This document shows, in pieces, positions 1-8,969 of a DNA stretch of 64,000 nt; position 1 is the stretch's first letter, and every line of letters starts with the position of its first letter. A program made the translations under genes and the position numbers. The stretch is from Nitrosomonas ureae (GTDB lineage Bacteria; Pseudomonadota; Gammaproteobacteria; Burkholderiales; Nitrosomonadaceae): positions 2,232,001-2,296,000 of the forward strand of contig NZ_LT907782.1 of NCBI RefSeq assembly GCF_900206265.1, given 5' to 3'. The notes under the pieces were generated by a model. It was given only the letters and a program-made list of their open reading frames with translations, was not told the DNA's origin and ran no database searches.

Positions 1-2
1 TT

Positions 3-1577
3 TCCGTCAATATTCTGGGGCTGCAAGCCGGGCGCGAAACACAGGGGCACCGTTTTGCAGCGAAAATCAGTCCCATCGTATTGCGCAATGCCGACAGCTA
101 CGCGCAGCAACTGGAAACCGAAGGGGCGGTGATTGCCGGTTTTGCCGAACGCTGCTTTGAAATTACGCGCCAGCTTACTTCAGCCGCCTCACAGGAGCAG
201 CTTACCCTGATCGACGATGATACTTTGCTGGACGAAGTGACCGCACTGGTCGAGCATCCCAATGTGCTGGTTGGCACATTTGATGCGGAATTTCTGCAAG
301 TGCCGCAGGAGTGCCTGATTCTGACCATGAAAGCAAATCAGAAATATTTCCCGTTGCTGGATGCGCAGGGAAAACTGGCCAATAAGTTCCTGCTTGTTTC
401 TAATATCCGTCCTACCAATCCTACGCAAGTGATCACCGGCAACGAGCGTGTGGTGCGTTCACGTTTGGCCGACGCTCAATTTTTCTTTGATCAGGATCGC
501 AAAAAAACGCTGGAATTCCGCGTGCCCGAACTGGATAAGGTGGTTTATCACAACAAACTGGGTACGCAGGGTTGGCGCATGCACTATGTTCGTATCATCG
601 CAACCAAGATCGGCGAGCAATTAGGTGGGGATGCTTTGGGTGATCAGGCTTTTGAGGCTGCTACGTTAGCCAAGGTGGATCTACTGACCGATATGGTGAG
701 TGAATTTCCGGAACTGCAAGGCATTATGGGGCGCTATTATGCGCAACATGAAGGGCTGAGCGACGATATCGCCTTTGCCATCGAAGACCATTACAAACCG
801 CGCTTCGCCGGCGATGCATTGCCGCGCAATCCGGTTGGCGTTTGTGTTGCGCTGGCGGATAAACTGGAAACATTAGTGAATATGTTCGGAATTGGTGAAA
901 TTCCGACTGGTGATAAAGATCCGTTTGCATTGCGGCGCCATGCACTTGGTGTTATAAGAATTTTAATCGAGAAAAACTTATCGCTTCAGCTAAATGAACT
1001 GATCGATCTGGTAAAAAATGAAATTTATAACCCTCTGGAACTCGATGTAAGTACACCGGATTTACGTGATTTACAAGTATTCATTTACGATCGCCTCGCT
1101 GGTAATTTACGCGAACAAGGCTACACCGCCCAGGAAGTCGACGCTGTGCTCAGTTTAAATCCGCAGAAGCTAAGCGATATTCCCAAACGTCTCGCTGCCG
1201 TGCGTACTTTTACAGCGTTGCCCGAAGCCACCAGTCTGGCGGCTGCCAACAAGCGGGTGAGCAATATCCTTAAAAAATCGGAAGGCCACATTCACGACGC
1301 AATTCATACCAAATTATTACAGGAAGAGGCTGAGCAGGTACTTCATCAAACATTGACAACGCTGTTGCCGGAAACAGAAAAAGCTTTTGCAGCAGGTGAT
1401 TATACCGCTTCGCTGCAAATTCTCGCCAAGCTCAAGTTGCCGATCGATATCTTTTTTGATCATGTGATGGTGAATGTAGAAGATGAGCTGTTGCGTAATA
1501 ATCGACTGGCCTTATTGAGACAACTTCAGCAAACGATGAATCGTGTAGCTGATCTTTCAAAATTGGCTGTAAATTAA
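3..1577 (+). CDS. glyS: Glycyl-tRNA synthetase beta subunit, 5' end outside window
   Basis: This is the beta chain of the alpha2-beta2 glycyl-tRNA synthetase, which charges tRNA-Gly in the cytoplasm. The frame is open from base 3 and gives 524 residues; E. coli GlyS is about 690, so roughly the first 170 residues lie upstream of the window. The visible start includes the conserved block around GRETQGHRF, and the C-terminus is helical like the DALR anticodon-binding region. A TTG at position 81 is internal and not a real start. The next gene, gmhB, begins one base after the stop, so the two are probably co-transcribed. glyQ would be expected just upstream. Confidence 0.97.
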   Translation, partial: SVNILGLQAGRETQGHRFAAKISPIVLRNADSYAQQLETEGAVIAGFAERCFEITRQLTSAASQEQLTLIDDDTLLDEVTALVEHPNVLVGTFDAEFLQVPQECLILTMKANQKYFPLLDAQGKLANKFLLVSNIRPTNPTQVITGNERVVRSRLADAQFFFDQDRKKTLEFRVPELDKVVYHNKLGTQGWRMHYVRIIATKIGEQLGGDALGDQAFEAATLAKVDLLTDMVSEFPELQGIMGRYYAQHEGLSDDIAFAIEDHYKPRFAGDALPRNPVGVCVALADKLETLVNMFGIGEIPTGDKDPFALRRHALGVIRILIEKNLSLQLNELIDLVKNEIYNPLELDVSTPDLRDLQVFIYDRLAGNLREQGYTAQEVDAVLSLNPQKLSDIPKRLAAVRTFTALPEATSLAAANKRVSNILKKSEGHIHDAIHTKLLQEEAEQVLHQTLTTLLPETEKAFAAGDYTASLQILAKLKLPIDIFFDHVMVNVEDELLRNNRLALLRQLQQTMNRVADLSKLAVN

Positions 1578-1578
1578 C

Positions 1579-2118
1579 ATGAAACTGATCATCCTCGACC
1601 AAACCGGCGTGATTAATCAATGCAGCGATACCTTTATCAGAACGCCGGAGGAATGGATTCCCATTCCAGGCAGCCTGGAAGCGATTGCCCGGTTGACGCA
1701 TTCCGGCTATCGCGTGGTCCTTGCTACGAATCAATCGAGCATTGGCCGTGGCTTGATCGATATGGCGACTTACAATGCCATTAATGACAAGATGTATAAA
1801 GCTATTCATCATGTTGGTGGCCGCATCGATGCGATATTTTTTTGTCCGCATACCTATGCGGATAAGTGCGCTTGCCGCAAACCGGCCACGGGTTTATTCG
1901 ATGAGATCATGCAGCGTTACGGTGTTAATTTAACGAATGTTGCGGTTGTCGGTGATTCATTAAAAGATCTGCAAGCTGCGGCAGCAGTGGGTGCAATACC
2001 TGTTTTGGTGCTGACCGGCCACGGGCAGATAACGCAAACTTGCCAGGAAATTCCATTCAATACGCAGATTTTTGCGGATTTGTCGGTTGTCGCTGATACT
2101 TTGATCGGGGAGGAATGA
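1579..2118 (+). CDS. gmhB: D-glycero-beta-D-manno-heptose-1,7-bisphosphate 7-phosphatase, variant motif I
   Basis: A 179-residue HAD-family phosphatase of the LPS inner-core heptose pathway. Visible GmhB features are TNQSSIG (motif II), the zinc-binding set CPH then CAC, CRKPATG (motif III lysine) and VGDSLKDLQA (motif IV). The odd point is motif I. The family has DRDGVIN near residue 7, but here it reads DQTGVIN, so the +2 aspartate that acts as general acid/base is threonine and the next residues are also changed. The nucleophile Asp7 remains. It follows glyS directly and overlaps plsC by four bases, as in related betaproteobacteria. Either the enzyme is slow or altered, or a sequencing or mutation event is recent. 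Confidence 0.9.
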   Translation: MKLIILDQTGVINQCSDTFIRTPEEWIPIPGSLEAIARLTHSGYRVVLATNQSSIGRGLIDMATYNAINDKMYKAIHHVGGRIDAIFFCPHTYADKCACRKPATGLFDEIMQRYGVNLTNVAVVGDSLKDLQAAAAVGAIPVLVLTGHGQITQTCQEIPFNTQIFADLSVVADTLIGEE

Positions 2119-2846
2119 TATTGGCAGTTTTACGGTCAACCCTGTATATGTTGTTGCAGATCATCATCACGCCCCCGTACGCATTACTGACACTCGCGTG
2201 TTTTCCATTATCGCCGCATAACCGTTACCGCGTGACTTCCAGCTGGACGTTCATCATGCTGTTTTTGTTGCGTAATGTGTGCGGCATCCGCTATCAAATC
2301 ATCGGCGCGGAAAATATTCCGAAAATCCCGAGCATTGTGCTGTCCAAACATCAGTCGGCATGGGAAACGCTGGCGTTCCAGAAAATTTTTCCGCCTCAGG
2401 TGTGGGTGCTGAAAAAGGAATTATTACGCATCCCGTTTTTTGGCTGGGGGTTGGCGATGACCAGCCCGATCGCGATCGACCGGAGCGCCAAGAAAAAAGC
2501 CCTGGAGCAAATCGTCGAACAAGGCAAAGACCGGCTAAAACAAGGGTTCTGGATCGTAATATTTCCGGAAGGCACGCGCATCCCGCCGGGGCAACGCGGC
2601 AAATACCGTATCGGCGGTGCATGGCTGGCAACGCATACAAACACACTGGTAGTGCCGGTCGCGCACAATGCCGGCGAATTATGGGGGAGAAATTCTTTCA
2701 TCAAATACCCTGGCACCATTACGGTCAGTATTGGCGAACCCATCGATCCGACCGGCATGGAACCGGGCGAATTAAACGCGCAAGTGGAAGCCTGGATTGA
2801 GTTTGAAATGCTACGTATCAGCCAGAAAAATCAACAAAAAGCATAA
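2115..2846 (+). CDS. plsC: 1-acyl-sn-glycerol-3-phosphate acyltransferase
   Basis: A 243-residue membrane-bound acyltransferase that makes phosphatidic acid from lysophosphatidic acid. The N-terminus carries hydrophobic segments (about residues 5-30 and 40-55). Motif I is KHQSAWET, an HX4E version of the usual HX4D; to my recollection this form is common in this PlsC branch. Motif III FPEGTR is intact near residue 150. The ATG overlaps the gmhB stop (ATGA), implying translational coupling in a glyS-gmhB-plsC operon. Confidence 0.93.
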   Translation: MILAVLRSTLYMLLQIIITPPYALLTLACFPLSPHNRYRVTSSWTFIMLFLLRNVCGIRYQIIGAENIPKIPSIVLSKHQSAWETLAFQKIFPPQVWVLKKELLRIPFFGWGLAMTSPIAIDRSAKKKALEQIVEQGKDRLKQGFWIVIFPEGTRIPPGQRGKYRIGGAWLATHTNTLVVPVAHNAGELWGRNSFIKYPGTITVSIGEPIDPTGMEPGELNAQVEAWIEFEMLRISQKNQQKA

Positions 2847-2848
2847 GC

Positions 2849-3550
2849 GTGCTCGTTCACACTGTTCTGAATGATAGGAAAATCAGCTACACACTGAGAT
2901 GGTGCAAACGCAAGTCGGTGGGTTTGACCATTAATCACGAGGGCTTGAAAATCAGCGTGCCGCTGCAGGCCACTGTGTCGCATATCGAAAGCATTTTGCA
3001 ACAAAAAGCCGGTTGGATCACCAAGAAACTGGAGCAATGGCAAAGTAAAAAAAGTTTGGCGATATCATGGACACATGACGCCATCTATCCGTTACTGGGC
3101 GAACCGTGGCATATTGCATTAAAACCATCGGGTGAAATTGAAATGGTACGGTATTCCTTCAATGAAACCACGCATGCGGAAATTGCAGAGCCATCCTTGG
3201 TGCAACTCAACCCCCGTCAAATTGAGAAATTCGTCATGGCCTGGTACGGTCAGCAAGCGATCACCTGCTTCAAACAGCGCATCGCAATCTACGCTTCGGC
3301 ACTCAATCTACCGGTACCACCATTCCGCTTATCAAATGCCAAAACCCGCTGGGGCAGCTGCAACAGCCGTGGCATTATCCGCCTCAACTTGCGCCTGATC
3401 CAACTGCCGTTGCATTTAATTGACTACGTCGTCGCGCATGAATTAGTGCATTTGGTTGAGATGAATCACTCGAAGGCGTTTTGGGAGGTGGTGGGGAGTG
3501 TTTATCCTGAATACCGGACTGCGCGTAGGATGCTTAGAGGGTATATTTAA
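2849..3550 (+). CDS. YgjP/DUF45-type zinc metallopeptidase
   Basis: A 233-residue protein of the YgjP-like (DUF45, SprT/WLM-related) predicted zinc metallopeptidase family. The diagnostic part is near the C-terminus: VVAHELVHLVEMNHSKAFW, giving an HEXXH motif plus a third histidine in the NHSKAFW block. The motif TRWGSCNSRGIIRLN preceding it is also typical. The start is GTG, three bases after plsC, so it is probably the last gene of that operon. Its substrate is unknown. Confidence 0.88.
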   Translation: MLVHTVLNDRKISYTLRWCKRKSVGLTINHEGLKISVPLQATVSHIESILQQKAGWITKKLEQWQSKKSLAISWTHDAIYPLLGEPWHIALKPSGEIEMVRYSFNETTHAEIAEPSLVQLNPRQIEKFVMAWYGQQAITCFKQRIAIYASALNLPVPPFRLSNAKTRWGSCNSRGIIRLNLRLIQLPLHLIDYVVAHELVHLVEMNHSKAFWEVVGSVYPEYRTARRMLRGYI

Positions 3551-3607
3551 TCTGTTTTTTAGCATTGTTTACATAAACATGGCTTTTATTTGAATGGAGA
3601 ATATGGA

Positions 3608-4750
3608 ATGAAAAATTTCTTTGAAGCTAATCCTGGATTAACTGATAATTTTAGACGAGTAGCCCAAAAATCTTTAACAAATTTAGCCGAAAAACTTTCT
3701 AAACCTAACATCAATTTTTCTCCTTCCAAAAATTCTGAACAAAACCTTTTAGCACTAAAAGAAATAATTAAAAGTAATGGTCTTGAGATTGAACCTTCAG
3801 AATTGAATCAATGGTTACATGGTAATGAGCAATTTCTAAAGAATGAAGAAATGATGCGTATTGATGAACAGTTACTGCCTAAATTATATAAAAATTCAGC
3901 GCTTGTGCATAAAACGCTCTATGCTAATGCACTTGATCCAGTGGATTCAAGCAGGAGGAGCGGGCAAATTTGCAAACTTACTGTTGCCAATAAAAAGGGG
4001 CGAGTATTGTCGAATGGAACAGGCTATTTTCTCTCTGACGATTTATTACTAACGTGTAGACATGTTTTGTCTGATCAGCCTCTAAATGACTTGAACATTT
4101 CAGTGCATCTTCCTCATTTCCATGGACCGAGCCCCTATTTTCCCGGAGTTATAGCTCGATCTGAAATTCGTTTTCCTATACTCGAAACCCAAAATAAACC
4201 TACAATACACATTGAAAGTCCCAAATTACCGGATAATCAGGAAACAGGCACTTGGGATGGTGTTGTTGCTCCTCAAAATAGGCATCTTGATTACTGCATA
4301 CTCGAAATTGATAAGAATGCCGAAATGTGGTCAATTGGTATTATTGGACCAAGATCTGAGTTGCCGCATGTCAACGCAAATTTTGTGCTAAGCCATTTAC
4401 CCAATCAATTGCCCGCCATAAAAAAGCCTGCAACTCTATACCAAGCCGGTGAGCTTGAGGGAGAAACAATTCATGTGCATACTTTAACGGATGAACTTAA
4501 GATTGATACTATATCCGGCGGTAGCGTGTTGAAATCCAGTAATGAATTTCGCCGTATTCGTTACGGTGACGGCAAGAACATTGAGCACGGGGATTCTGGT
4601 AGCCCTATTACGAACTCTGAGGGTGAGTTAATAGGCATTCATAATGCCTATAGTCAAGATCAGCATGGTCAAGCAATTCCAATTGGAGAAATTTACAAAG
4701 ACATTCAGGAGCGTTGCGTGGAAATTTATAACATAATCTTCGCAAACTAG
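3608..4750 (+). CDS. Trypsin-like serine protease, no signal peptide
   Basis: A 380-residue protein with a chymotrypsin-fold protease domain in its C-terminal two thirds. The visible triad is His152 in LLTCRHVLSD, Asp228 in LDYCILEID and Ser330 in EHGDSGSP. The first 110 residues are a separate, helical, charged region with no signal peptide or membrane segment, so the enzyme is probably cytoplasmic. I chose ATG 3608 because GGAGA lies 7 nt upstream; an in-frame TTG at 3590 is less likely. The gene is more AT-rich than its upstream neighbours, and a lipase gene follows after 20 bp. Proteases with a non-secreted N-terminal adaptor occur in bacterial conflict systems, but a role here is inference. 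Confidence 0.85.
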   Translation: MKNFFEANPGLTDNFRRVAQKSLTNLAEKLSKPNINFSPSKNSEQNLLALKEIIKSNGLEIEPSELNQWLHGNEQFLKNEEMMRIDEQLLPKLYKNSALVHKTLYANALDPVDSSRRSGQICKLTVANKKGRVLSNGTGYFLSDDLLLTCRHVLSDQPLNDLNISVHLPHFHGPSPYFPGVIARSEIRFPILETQNKPTIHIESPKLPDNQETGTWDGVVAPQNRHLDYCILEIDKNAEMWSIGIIGPRSELPHVNANFVLSHLPNQLPAIKKPATLYQAGELEGETIHVHTLTDELKIDTISGGSVLKSSNEFRRIRYGDGKNIEHGDSGSPITNSEGELIGIHNAYSQDQHGQAIPIGEIYKDIQERCVEIYNIIFAN

Positions 4751-4770
4751 CCTAATTAATGAGGTTTAGG

Positions 4771-5763
4771 ATGACAACCAAAATAACTCTAAATCCAATC
4801 AGCAGTACCGAAATAGATTGGCTTAAGCAACCGGGATTAAATCATAAAAAATCCGAAGTTCTTTGCAGAATGGGAATTTTTAGTTATTACAAAACCCAAT
4901 CTGAAATTCGTGAAGCAATTGGCAACGAATGGTCTCATTTAGAAGTTTGGGTTGATGAAGATATTGAGAATCAGGGATTTCTTGCTTGGACTGATAAAGT
5001 GGCGATATTGTCTTTTCGCGGCACAGATTCTGGAAGTGATTGGCTAATCAATGCGCAGGCTTTTTTTCCAGAGCAGCATGATCTAGGTGGACGCAGGCAT
5101 AATGGATTTAATAAGATATGGAGTCAATGTTCAGCCCGAATTTTTGAAATCCTTGATAAGAATATCAATCCCGATAGCGTACTTTGGATTACAGGCCACA
5201 GTTTAGGAGGGGCTTTATCAACAGCTGCGGCGGCCGAATTTCTCAGTAATAAACCCAATAGGATTAAAGACTTCTATGTCATGACTTTTGGATCACCAAG
5301 ATATGGAAATGAAGATTTTCAAAAAGCTTATGATCAAAGAATGCTACAAAAACATTGGTTCTACGCTAATCAAAGTGATCCCGTACCCCATTTAGGACCG
5401 AATTGGATGGGGTATCGACATACAGGAATACTCAAATATTTTTCCAAGCAGGGTATGTACTTAGATGTAGATAAGAATGCTGTAGGTTTGCAAGCAAGTA
5501 TGAATACGGCAGAGGAAGGTGCATTAAATCATATGTATCTTATTGATAAAGATATAGAGAAATTTTCCCAATCGGAGATTGATCTGAAAATTCTAGTTAC
5601 GGCAATGATGGCACAAGCAAATCAACCTGAGATTTCTATTATTAGTGGCGTTACTAAAATAGATGACGCTTCGGGAACGCTACAAGGAGATTCACTTTGG
5701 ACAGCTGCAGCTCATAACAGCGCATTATATTGGAAGAATATTAATTTTATAGCCAATCTATGA
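4771..5763 (+). CDS. Class 3 lipase-like alpha/beta hydrolase
   Basis: A 330-residue protein with the class 3 (fungal-type) lipase fold. The nucleophile elbow is GHSLGG with Ser144; Asp203 in QSDPVPH and His254 in LNHMYLID complete a plausible triad. An oxyanion segment, LSFRGTDS, precedes it. There is no signal peptide. The ATG at 4771 has GAGG about seven bases upstream and is preferred over ATG 4759. The gene lies 20 bp after the serine protease, on the same strand and with similar AT-rich codon use. The two look like one transferred unit. A cytoplasmic protease plus lipase could be an abortive-infection or secreted-effector pair; nothing in the sequence proves either. Confidence 0.85.
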   Translation: MTTKITLNPISSTEIDWLKQPGLNHKKSEVLCRMGIFSYYKTQSEIREAIGNEWSHLEVWVDEDIENQGFLAWTDKVAILSFRGTDSGSDWLINAQAFFPEQHDLGGRRHNGFNKIWSQCSARIFEILDKNINPDSVLWITGHSLGGALSTAAAAEFLSNKPNRIKDFYVMTFGSPRYGNEDFQKAYDQRMLQKHWFYANQSDPVPHLGPNWMGYRHTGILKYFSKQGMYLDVDKNAVGLQASMNTAEEGALNHMYLIDKDIEKFSQSEIDLKILVTAMMAQANQPEISIISGVTKIDDASGTLQGDSLWTAAAHNSALYWKNINFIANL

Positions 5764-5997
5764 AGATGGACAGCGAATAGCAGGATTACTTCAAGGATTG
5801 GAATGAGAACGGCATCAAGAACCATTATCATTTATTATCAATAACTTGCTATTGTATTCTTGTTATATAATTTCTATAATACAGATCATATGGATTAAAT
5901 AGCATATTGCTCCTATTTGGCTGTCTGATTTAAGTTTCTTTAGACAAAAAATACAGTGCCTGCCTGCAATCCAATAAATAATCAAAGGAGAATTCCT

Positions 5998-6465
5998 ATG
6001 AAAGGCAATACTAAAATTATCGATACTCTGAATAATCTCTTGGCGGGTGAGCTGACAGCGATGGATCAATATTTCACACATTCACGGATGTATGAGGACT
6101 GGGGATTCAGCAAACTCTATGAGCGAATCAATCATGAAATGGATGATGAAAAACAACATGCAGACCATTTGATCAAACGGATTCTGTTTCTTGAGGGCGT
6201 GCCTGTAGTGGGTAATCGTAGCCCGCTGAGGATAGGCAGTGACGTTCCGGAAATGCTGCAAAACGACCTGGATCTCGAACGCGCCGTGATCGTTTCATTG
6301 CGAAATGCTATTGTTATTTGTGAGCAGGAGCAGGATTTTCAGACCCGGGAAATTCTTGTTGGCATGCTGAGTGAAACCGAGGAAGATCATGCATATTGGC
6401 TGGAAAAACAGCTGGGGCTGATAGGAAAAATAGGATTGCAAAATTACTTGCAGTCTCAGATGTGA
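5998..6465 (+). CDS. bfr: Bacterioferritin, non-haem type subunit
   Basis: A 155-residue bacterioferritin that oxidises and stores iron in a 24-subunit shell. The ferroxidase ligands are visible: Glu18, Glu51, His54, Glu94, and Glu128/His131 (one residue later than in E. coli). The residue at the haem-ligand position, Met52 in E. coli Bfr, is Lys here (DEKQH). This subunit should therefore not bind the inter-subunit haem, like the haem-less subunit of two-component bacterioferritins. The start has a good GGAG site (caaaggag, 8 nt upstream). It is monocistronic, ending in a strong terminator. Confidence 0.95.
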   Translation: MKGNTKIIDTLNNLLAGELTAMDQYFTHSRMYEDWGFSKLYERINHEMDDEKQHADHLIKRILFLEGVPVVGNRSPLRIGSDVPEMLQNDLDLERAVIVSLRNAIVICEQEQDFQTREILVGMLSETEEDHAYWLEKQLGLIGKIGLQNYLQSQM

Positions 6466-6480
6466 CAGTTAGCCCAATCT

Positions 6481-6516
6481 AAATGTTGCAGGAAGATTTT
6501 TCCTGCAACATTTTTC
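6481..6516 (+). terminator. Rho-independent terminator after bfr
   Basis: A perfect 14-bp stem (6481-6494 with 6499-6512) encloses a GATT loop and runs into T-rich sequence. It starts 16 bp after the bfr stop. Confidence 0.9.
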
Positions 6517-6571
6517 TATGTTTTTTCATTCTTGGACTTAATCGATTTCCGGTATCGGTCTGTGCGCATCC

Positions 6572-6606
6572 GTTGGCGCGACATTTATGACTAAAATCGC
6601 GCCAAC
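6572..6606. repeat. Inverted repeat GTTGGCGCGA / TCGCGCCAAC
   Basis: Two perfect 10-base arms, GC-rich and separated by 15 AT-rich bases, lie between bfr and the convergent membrane-protein gene. No T-run follows, so a terminator is unlikely. It could be a protein-binding site or the relic of a small repeat. Confidence 0.5.
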
Positions 6607-6712
6607 TAAACTAAACTGCTGTGCCAGCTACTCTGCAATTGACCGTTGCATTGTGTATTCCTGAATTTGCCAAGTAGAATAACAATCTTAGGCTCAATGG
6701 GTGTGGTTTCGC

Positions 6713-7759
6713 TTAGTTCAAACTGTTCATATCTTCTTGATATTTAGCCTTGCATTGTTCACCCTTGCCGCCTAAATCCAGCACACCGGTAGTTCTCATA
6801 CATTCATTATATTCAAACAAAATATCATTCTTTTTTTGCGCAAGGTCCAATGAAGCTGAGAGCTGCTTAACTTGTTGAACGACATTCTTTAAACCGGTAT
6901 CCGATGCGGCGCTCAAGCCTTCTATTTTTTCTTTGGTAGCGTCCAGTCTAAGCAAGGACTCTTGATTGATTTTTTTAGCTTGCGCCGCAAAGGCATGGTT
7001 GGCTCTATTGGAGTAATTTCTTAATTCATCCACATTTAGTTGTGTGATATCTGCCAGTTTCGTTTGGTAATTATTGAGTTCATCCTGAACAAAAGTATTG
7101 ACGGCTTCTTTGAAGCCTTCCAAAGAACCGTCAATTTCTTCCTTGAATGTTTGCATTTTCTTTTCAACCAGTACTTTGACGTCGCCATCCAGTTTTTTCA
7201 CAATGGTATCCGAAATTTTCTCTACCGGCGGGCGTGAATCGATTATTTCTGTTTTGGCATCGGTCAAGCTGGATTTGAGATCGTCTGCAAGTGATTTTTG
7301 CTTACTGTCAATTTGCTCGAGCGCGTTTTTTTCATTTTCCGCAACCAACCAGGAAATCAGTACCAGTTCCTTTTTCTTTTTCTGATCCAGACCATGAATC
7401 ATTTCATCCAAAATACTCGCGGCTGCTTCTTTATCCGCAACACTTTTCATATGCGTCAGGTTGGCGGAATCCAACAAGTTCTGCAAATTACCCTGAATTT
7501 CGCTGATATTGGCATCCGCCCGGGTTAATATCAGTGACTGGCGATAGAATTCATAGGGCAAATAAACCAAAGCCAGAATGGCGCAAATTACGGAAGCCAC
7601 TGCTTTCCAGCGTTTGTGCTGGATATAAAAACTCAGCCCAAGAAATACCAGCACTAGCGTGAAAACCGGCATTAGAATTTGCGCTATTTCCAGCCAACCT
7701 CTTTCTATCAGCGTTTCAATCGAAACAAATTTCAACATCTTGGTAATAAACTCGTTCAT
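6713..7759 (-). CDS. Coiled-coil inner-membrane protein, unknown function
   Basis: I do not recognise a family. The 348-residue protein has two hydrophobic segments near the N-terminus (about residues 25-46 and 52-69). A long, polar, Lys/Glu-rich helical region of about 250 residues follows and reads as coiled coil. The architecture resembles proteins that anchor a cytoplasmic or periplasmic helical stalk. I chose the ATG at 7759 because GGGGAGT precedes it; the frame extends 24 codons further upstream without a better site. It stands alone, divergent from the deacetylase gene. Confidence 0.7.
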   Translation of the reverse strand: MNEFITKMLKFVSIETLIERGWLEIAQILMPVFTLVLVFLGLSFYIQHKRWKAVASVICAILALVYLPYEFYRQSLILTRADANISEIQGNLQNLLDSANLTHMKSVADKEAAASILDEMIHGLDQKKKKELVLISWLVAENEKNALEQIDSKQKSLADDLKSSLTDAKTEIIDSRPPVEKISDTIVKKLDGDVKVLVEKKMQTFKEEIDGSLEGFKEAVNTFVQDELNNYQTKLADITQLNVDELRNYSNRANHAFAAQAKKINQESLLRLDATKEKIEGLSAASDTGLKNVVQQVKQLSASLDLAQKKNDILFEYNECMRTTGVLDLGGKGEQCKAKYQEDMNSLN

Positions 7760-7932
7760 CAATGACTCCCCATATGACGAAAAAATGCAATTAAACGTAA
7801 CGGCTATCGTAGAATACCGATAATTTATCATGGTATAGCCGGTTGATTGTATAAACTTTAACTTTCAGCATCGCCAATCCATCGGGTACATGACCATGGT
7901 CGAAATTAAATCTCGATGAATCAGGAAATAAA

Positions 7933-8862
7933 GTGCAAACAGCCTATATCAGTCACTCCGATTGTCTCAAACATGATCAGGGCGGATATCACCCTGAGAG
8001 TCCGTTGCGACTGATCGCAATCGAAAATGAATTAAGCGCAAGCGGCCTGCTGGCGAAGTTGCAACGTTATGATGCGCCATTGGCAACCGCCGAACAATTG
8101 CAACGTGTACATAAACCGGATTACATTGAAAGCATCGGGAAGATGGCTCCGGATGCCGGATTGATTGCGTTGGATGCAGATACCGCGATGAATCCCTTTT
8201 CGCTGAATGCTGCATTACGCGCAGCGGGAGCGGTTGTGCTGGCGACCGATCTGGTTCTGACAAACCAAGTCAATAATGCTTTTTGTGCCGTGCGCCCACC
8301 CGGCCATCATGCGGAGTCGGATCGTGCTATGGGCTTCTGTTTGTTCAATAATGTTGCAGTCGGTGTGGCGCATGCGATTGAACACCACCATTTGCAATGT
8401 GTTGCGATTTTGGATTTCGATGTGCACCATGGCAATGGTAGTGAAGAAATTTTCCGCAACAATCCGCATGTCATGCTGTGTTCCACTTTTCAGCATCCCT
8501 TTTATCCATACAGTGGTGCCAGTAGCAGCAGTGATCGCGCCATTAATGTGCCCCTTTCGCGTGACGCCGATGGTGCGGTTTTCCGAAAGGTGGTGAAAGA
8601 GTATTGGTTGCCGGCACTGAATCGATTCAAACCGGAAATGATTTTTGTCTCTGCAGGATTTGACGCGCATCGGGATGACGATATGTCACAAGTGTATTTG
8701 AGTGACGACGATTATGCCTGGATCACGCAGCAGATTAGAGCGATCGCGGATCAGTATTCACAGGGCCGTATTGTATCTGTTCTGGAAGGCGGCTATGAAT
8801 TGCATTCATTGGCTCGTTGCGTGGCGGCGCATATACGGGTGTTGCATGCGGAAGAAATGTAG
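7933..8862 (+). CDS. Histone deacetylase-family amidohydrolase (AcuC/HDAC-like)
   Basis: A 309-residue class II HDAC-like deacetylase. Key motifs are RPPGHHA with the tandem catalytic histidines, FDVHHGNG with the zinc-binding Asp and His, and SAGFDAHRDD with another zinc-binding Asp. Bacterial members deacetylate proteins, acetylpolyamines or other acetyl-amines; the substrate cannot be told from sequence. The start is GTG at 7933, preceded by AGGAAATAA. The gene is monocistronic and convergent with a PEP-CTERM gene. Confidence 0.9.
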   Translation: MQTAYISHSDCLKHDQGGYHPESPLRLIAIENELSASGLLAKLQRYDAPLATAEQLQRVHKPDYIESIGKMAPDAGLIALDADTAMNPFSLNAALRAAGAVVLATDLVLTNQVNNAFCAVRPPGHHAESDRAMGFCLFNNVAVGVAHAIEHHHLQCVAILDFDVHHGNGSEEIFRNNPHVMLCSTFQHPFYPYSGASSSSDRAINVPLSRDADGAVFRKVVKEYWLPALNRFKPEMIFVSAGFDAHRDDDMSQVYLSDDDYAWITQQIRAIADQYSQGRIVSVLEGGYELHSLARCVAAHIRVLHAEEM

Positions 8863-8969
8863 GAAAGACAGGGGTAGTTTTATCGTGTGACCGTCCATTC
8901 GCCTCGCTCGGGATCACTTCGGTTGGTGCATGATTGTGATAATACAGAAGCTGGAGCCAGTAACTAAGA

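Noticed and set aside
81-1577. glyS starting at TTG 81
   Set aside because: The frame is open and conserved to base 3; TTG 81 is an internal Leu codon.
2279-2800. Frames opposite or shifted within plsC (up to 173 codons)
   Set aside because: Shadows of plsC; the plsC frame carries the conserved motifs.
5863-6081. Minus-strand 72-codon frame upstream of bfr
   Set aside because: It overlaps the bfr start and has no family or ribosome site support.
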